DNA of 6,878 bases from a bacterium (GTDB taxonomy: Bacteria; Babelota; Babeliae; Babelales; Babelaceae), in contig JAJZMR010000094.1 of the NCBI GenBank assembly GCA_021847535.1, positions 1 to 6,878 on the forward strand, read 5' to 3'. The position numbers and the translations under genes were made by a program. The notes under the pieces are model-generated. The model searched no databases. It was given only the letters and a program-made list of their open reading frames with translations, and was not told where the DNA came from. Positions 5,347-6,878 of this stretch are shown here, one piece after another (positions within the stretch are counted from its first letter, which is position 1; each line of letters opens with the position of its first letter).

Positions 5347-6878
5347 TTAAGCAAGTGGATTAGGGGTGAAAAAATGCTTACTCCGTAAGGTAAGTTTATC
5401 GATCTGTTGGTATGCATATATAATATCCTGCATAGCCGGGCTTTTGATATAAAGTTTTTGCATGAAAACATTTTGAATCTTATAGACTGGCGGTTTTGCC
5501 GGACCCAACAAAACAAAATTACCATGATCGCACATAAGTTTTTGAATAAATTCGGCGCAAAAAAGAGCATCATGCGCAACAATGTCTTCATTTTCATGGC
5601 GAAATTCTATTTCTGCAAAGCGAACATAGGGCGGGTAACGTAATTCTTTACGATAAGCGCTTTCATATGCATAAAATTTAAGATAATCCTGTTCATTGAT
5701 ATAAGAAAAAATAGGATGAGGGGCCATTGTTTGCACAATGACAAGGCCATTTTCGGTTTCTCTTCCTGCGCGACCCGCGACTTGAATGATTTGTGCGAGC
5801 GTTGTCTCTGCTGATGCATAAAAAGGAAAGTGTATATTACTATCTGCCCAGATAATACCTACTAAGGTAACACGAGGAAAGTGGTACCCTTTTGTGATTG
5901 TTTGTGTTCCGACCAATATATCGATATTTCCTGTTTGCATATCATCAACAATTTGTTGCCATTTTTTTTTATTAACGGTGCTATCAAGGTCGGCACGGGC
6001 TATGCACGCATGGGGAAATAATTTTTGCAATAAAGTGACCACTTGTTGTGTTCCAATGCCCTTTTTTAAAAAATGCTTTTCAGGTTCTTTGCAGTCGGGG
6101 CATGTCGGCGGTAAATTTTTTTGAAGCCCACAATAGTGGCACATAAGCTGCATTGGTTCATGATAAGTAAGACTCACTGAACACTTGTTACAGGTAAAGA
6201 CATAATCGCAACCTAAGCATTGCACAAAAAAACTATATCCCCGTCTATTTAAAAAAATGATCGTTTGCTCTTTTTTCTTAATTCGGTCGCGTATATTTTC
6301 TTCAAGTTCTTTACTGATCCAAAAGTTATGCTTATTTTTTTTATCAAGTTGCACAACCTTGATTGCCGGAAATGCACCTTTAAATCGCTCTTTTAATTCA
6401 AGCAACCTCCAGCCTTTATGTTCAACATTATATAAAGAGTTTAAACTCGGCGTTGCCGACCCGAGTATTACTGGTACTTTCGTAAGCTGTGCACGCAATA
6501 ATGCAGCCTCTTTTGTATGAATACGCGGAATTTTTTTTTCTTGATACCCAACGTCATGTTCTTCGTCGATGATGATCGCTCCAAGTTGTGGAATCGGCAA
6601 AAGAAGGGGCAAGTGCACACCGATGATAACTGCAGGCTGTTCTGTATAAAGGTGCTGCCAAAGCGCCCGTTTTTCCTGCTTACTTGTTGCTGAATGAAAA
6701 CCAAAGACAGGGGTTTGCTCCTCGAAAAAAAGTTTAAAAAGTTGCGTAAATCGTACAGCAAGAGAAACTTCTGGTAAAAGTAGTAGTACGATTTTTTTTT
6801 GCGCAATACATTTTTGTGCGATTTTTTTATAAATTTCTGTCTTGCCTGATCCGGTTACCCCATGAATAACGATAGGCA
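5347..6878 (-). CDS. priA: Primosomal replication restart helicase PriA (N-terminus beyond right edge)
   Basis: PriA recognises stalled forks and D-loops, unwinds DNA 3'-5' and reloads the replisome. The 509 visible residues are the helicase core and C-terminal domain; about 220 N-terminal residues (3'-end-binding and winged-helix domains) would lie off the right edge. In visible numbering: Walker A GVTGSGKTE (6-14), LLLPEVSL (32-39), DEEHD (104-108), GSATPSL (139-145). Eight zinc-binding cysteines (220, 223, 229, 232, 246, 249, 259, 262) form four CxxC pairs in family spacing. Motif V is GTQTITKG (323-330) and motif VI QVAGRAGR (365-372). A C-terminal GPAKPPVYKI segment also matches. The reading frame is open to the window edge, so an internal GTG at 6618 is not the start. 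The segment usually reading GTRSALFAPF is GVHLPLLLPI here. The stop lies 7 bp from that of orn, with no terminator hairpin between. Confidence 0.97.
   Translation of the reverse strand, partial: PIVIHGVTGSGKTEIYKKIAQKCIAQKKIVLLLLPEVSLAVRFTQLFKLFFEEQTPVFGFHSATSKQEKRALWQHLYTEQPAVIIGVHLPLLLPIPQLGAIIIDEEHDVGYQEKKIPRIHTKEAALLRAQLTKVPVILGSATPSLNSLYNVEHKGWRLLELKERFKGAFPAIKVVQLDKKNKHNFWISKELEENIRDRIKKKEQTIIFLNRRGYSFFVQCLGCDYVFTCNKCSVSLTYHEPMQLMCHYCGLQKNLPPTCPDCKEPEKHFLKKGIGTQQVVTLLQKLFPHACIARADLDSTVNKKKWQQIVDDMQTGNIDILVGTQTITKGYHFPRVTLVGIIWADSNIHFPFYASAETTLAQIIQVAGRAGRETENGLVIVQTMAPHPIFSYINEQDYLKFYAYESAYRKELRYPPYVRFAEIEFRHENEDIVAHDALFCAEFIQKLMCDHGNFVLLGPAKPPVYKIQNVFMQKLYIKSPAMQDIIYAYQQIDKLTLRSKHFFTPNPLA

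Noticed and set aside
5193..5597. Minus-strand frame of 134 codons spanning the orn end and priA end
   Set aside because: It overlaps two well-supported genes in other frames and has no family features.
5347..6618. priA starting at the internal GTG at 6618
   Set aside because: The frame stays open upstream to the window edge and contains the Walker A motif GVTGSGKTE, so the gene is simply cut off by the edge.
6468..6806. Minus-strand frame of 112 codons
   Set aside because: Same strand but a different frame from priA, whose helicase motifs cover this region; it is Ser/Phe/Lys-rich shadow sequence.
1..6878. Mobile elements, CRISPR arrays or phage genes
   Set aside because: No transposase, integrase or regularly spaced repeats were seen on either strand; the only repeats are short and local.

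Overview
The window is an AT-rich, densely packed bacterial chromosomal segment. It carries housekeeping genes on both strands and two unrecognised small secreted-protein genes. I see no insertion sequence, phage gene, CRISPR array or other mobile element. The organism makes peptidoglycan (Ddl) and uses Shine-Dalgarno initiation (AAGGA or AAGGAG before several starts). The gene set (Jag/KhpB, tRNA-Gly, RuvA, Ddl, Orn, PriA), the base composition and the small orphan secreted proteins suggest a lineage with a compact genome. A host-associated group such as Candidatus Dependentiae (TM6) is my best guess, but this rests on recollection of family style, not on a search, and is low confidence.

Layout from left to right. 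Positions 1-355 (minus) hold the N-terminal part of a Jag/KhpB RNA-binding protein that runs off the left edge. Positions 441-516 (minus) are tRNA-Gly(GCC) with an encoded CCA, upstream of jag on the same strand and separated from it by a small hairpin. The 113-bp gap 517-629 appears to be a divergent promoter region for the tRNA (minus) and ruvA (plus). ruvA occupies 630-1226. Two plus-strand genes for small exported proteins of unknown function follow (1330-1779 and 1920-2438). A 19-bp tandem repeat lies in the leader of the second.

Positions 2482-4689 (minus) encode the most unusual gene: a 735-residue protein made of two complete D-Ala-D-Ala ligase (Ddl) units joined head to tail. It is transcribed divergently from orn (oligoribonuclease, 4779-5339, plus) across an 89-bp gap containing an 8-bp inverted repeat. 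orn converges on priA (5347-6878, minus), with only 7 bp between the stop codons. priA encodes the primosomal helicase and lacks its N-terminus because it runs off the right edge.

The main point of interest is the double Ddl. Each half keeps most family motifs, but they differ at catalytic positions in complementary ways. The N-terminal half keeps the Glu-Ser-Tyr triad, with Tyr in the omega loop, but has an altered metal/phosphate loop (Asp for Glu, NSLCG for NTxPG). The C-terminal half has the canonical Glu and NTLPG loop, but has Cys for the triad Ser and Phe for the omega-loop Tyr. Tyr-to-Phe is the change associated with D-Ala-D-lactate ligases in intrinsically vancomycin-resistant lactic acid bacteria. 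The protein could be a built-in pseudo-dimer with specialised halves. The genes as a whole do not form one pathway. They cover recombination and replication restart (ruvA, priA), cell wall synthesis (ddl, possibly jag), RNA turnover (orn) and translation (tRNA-Gly).
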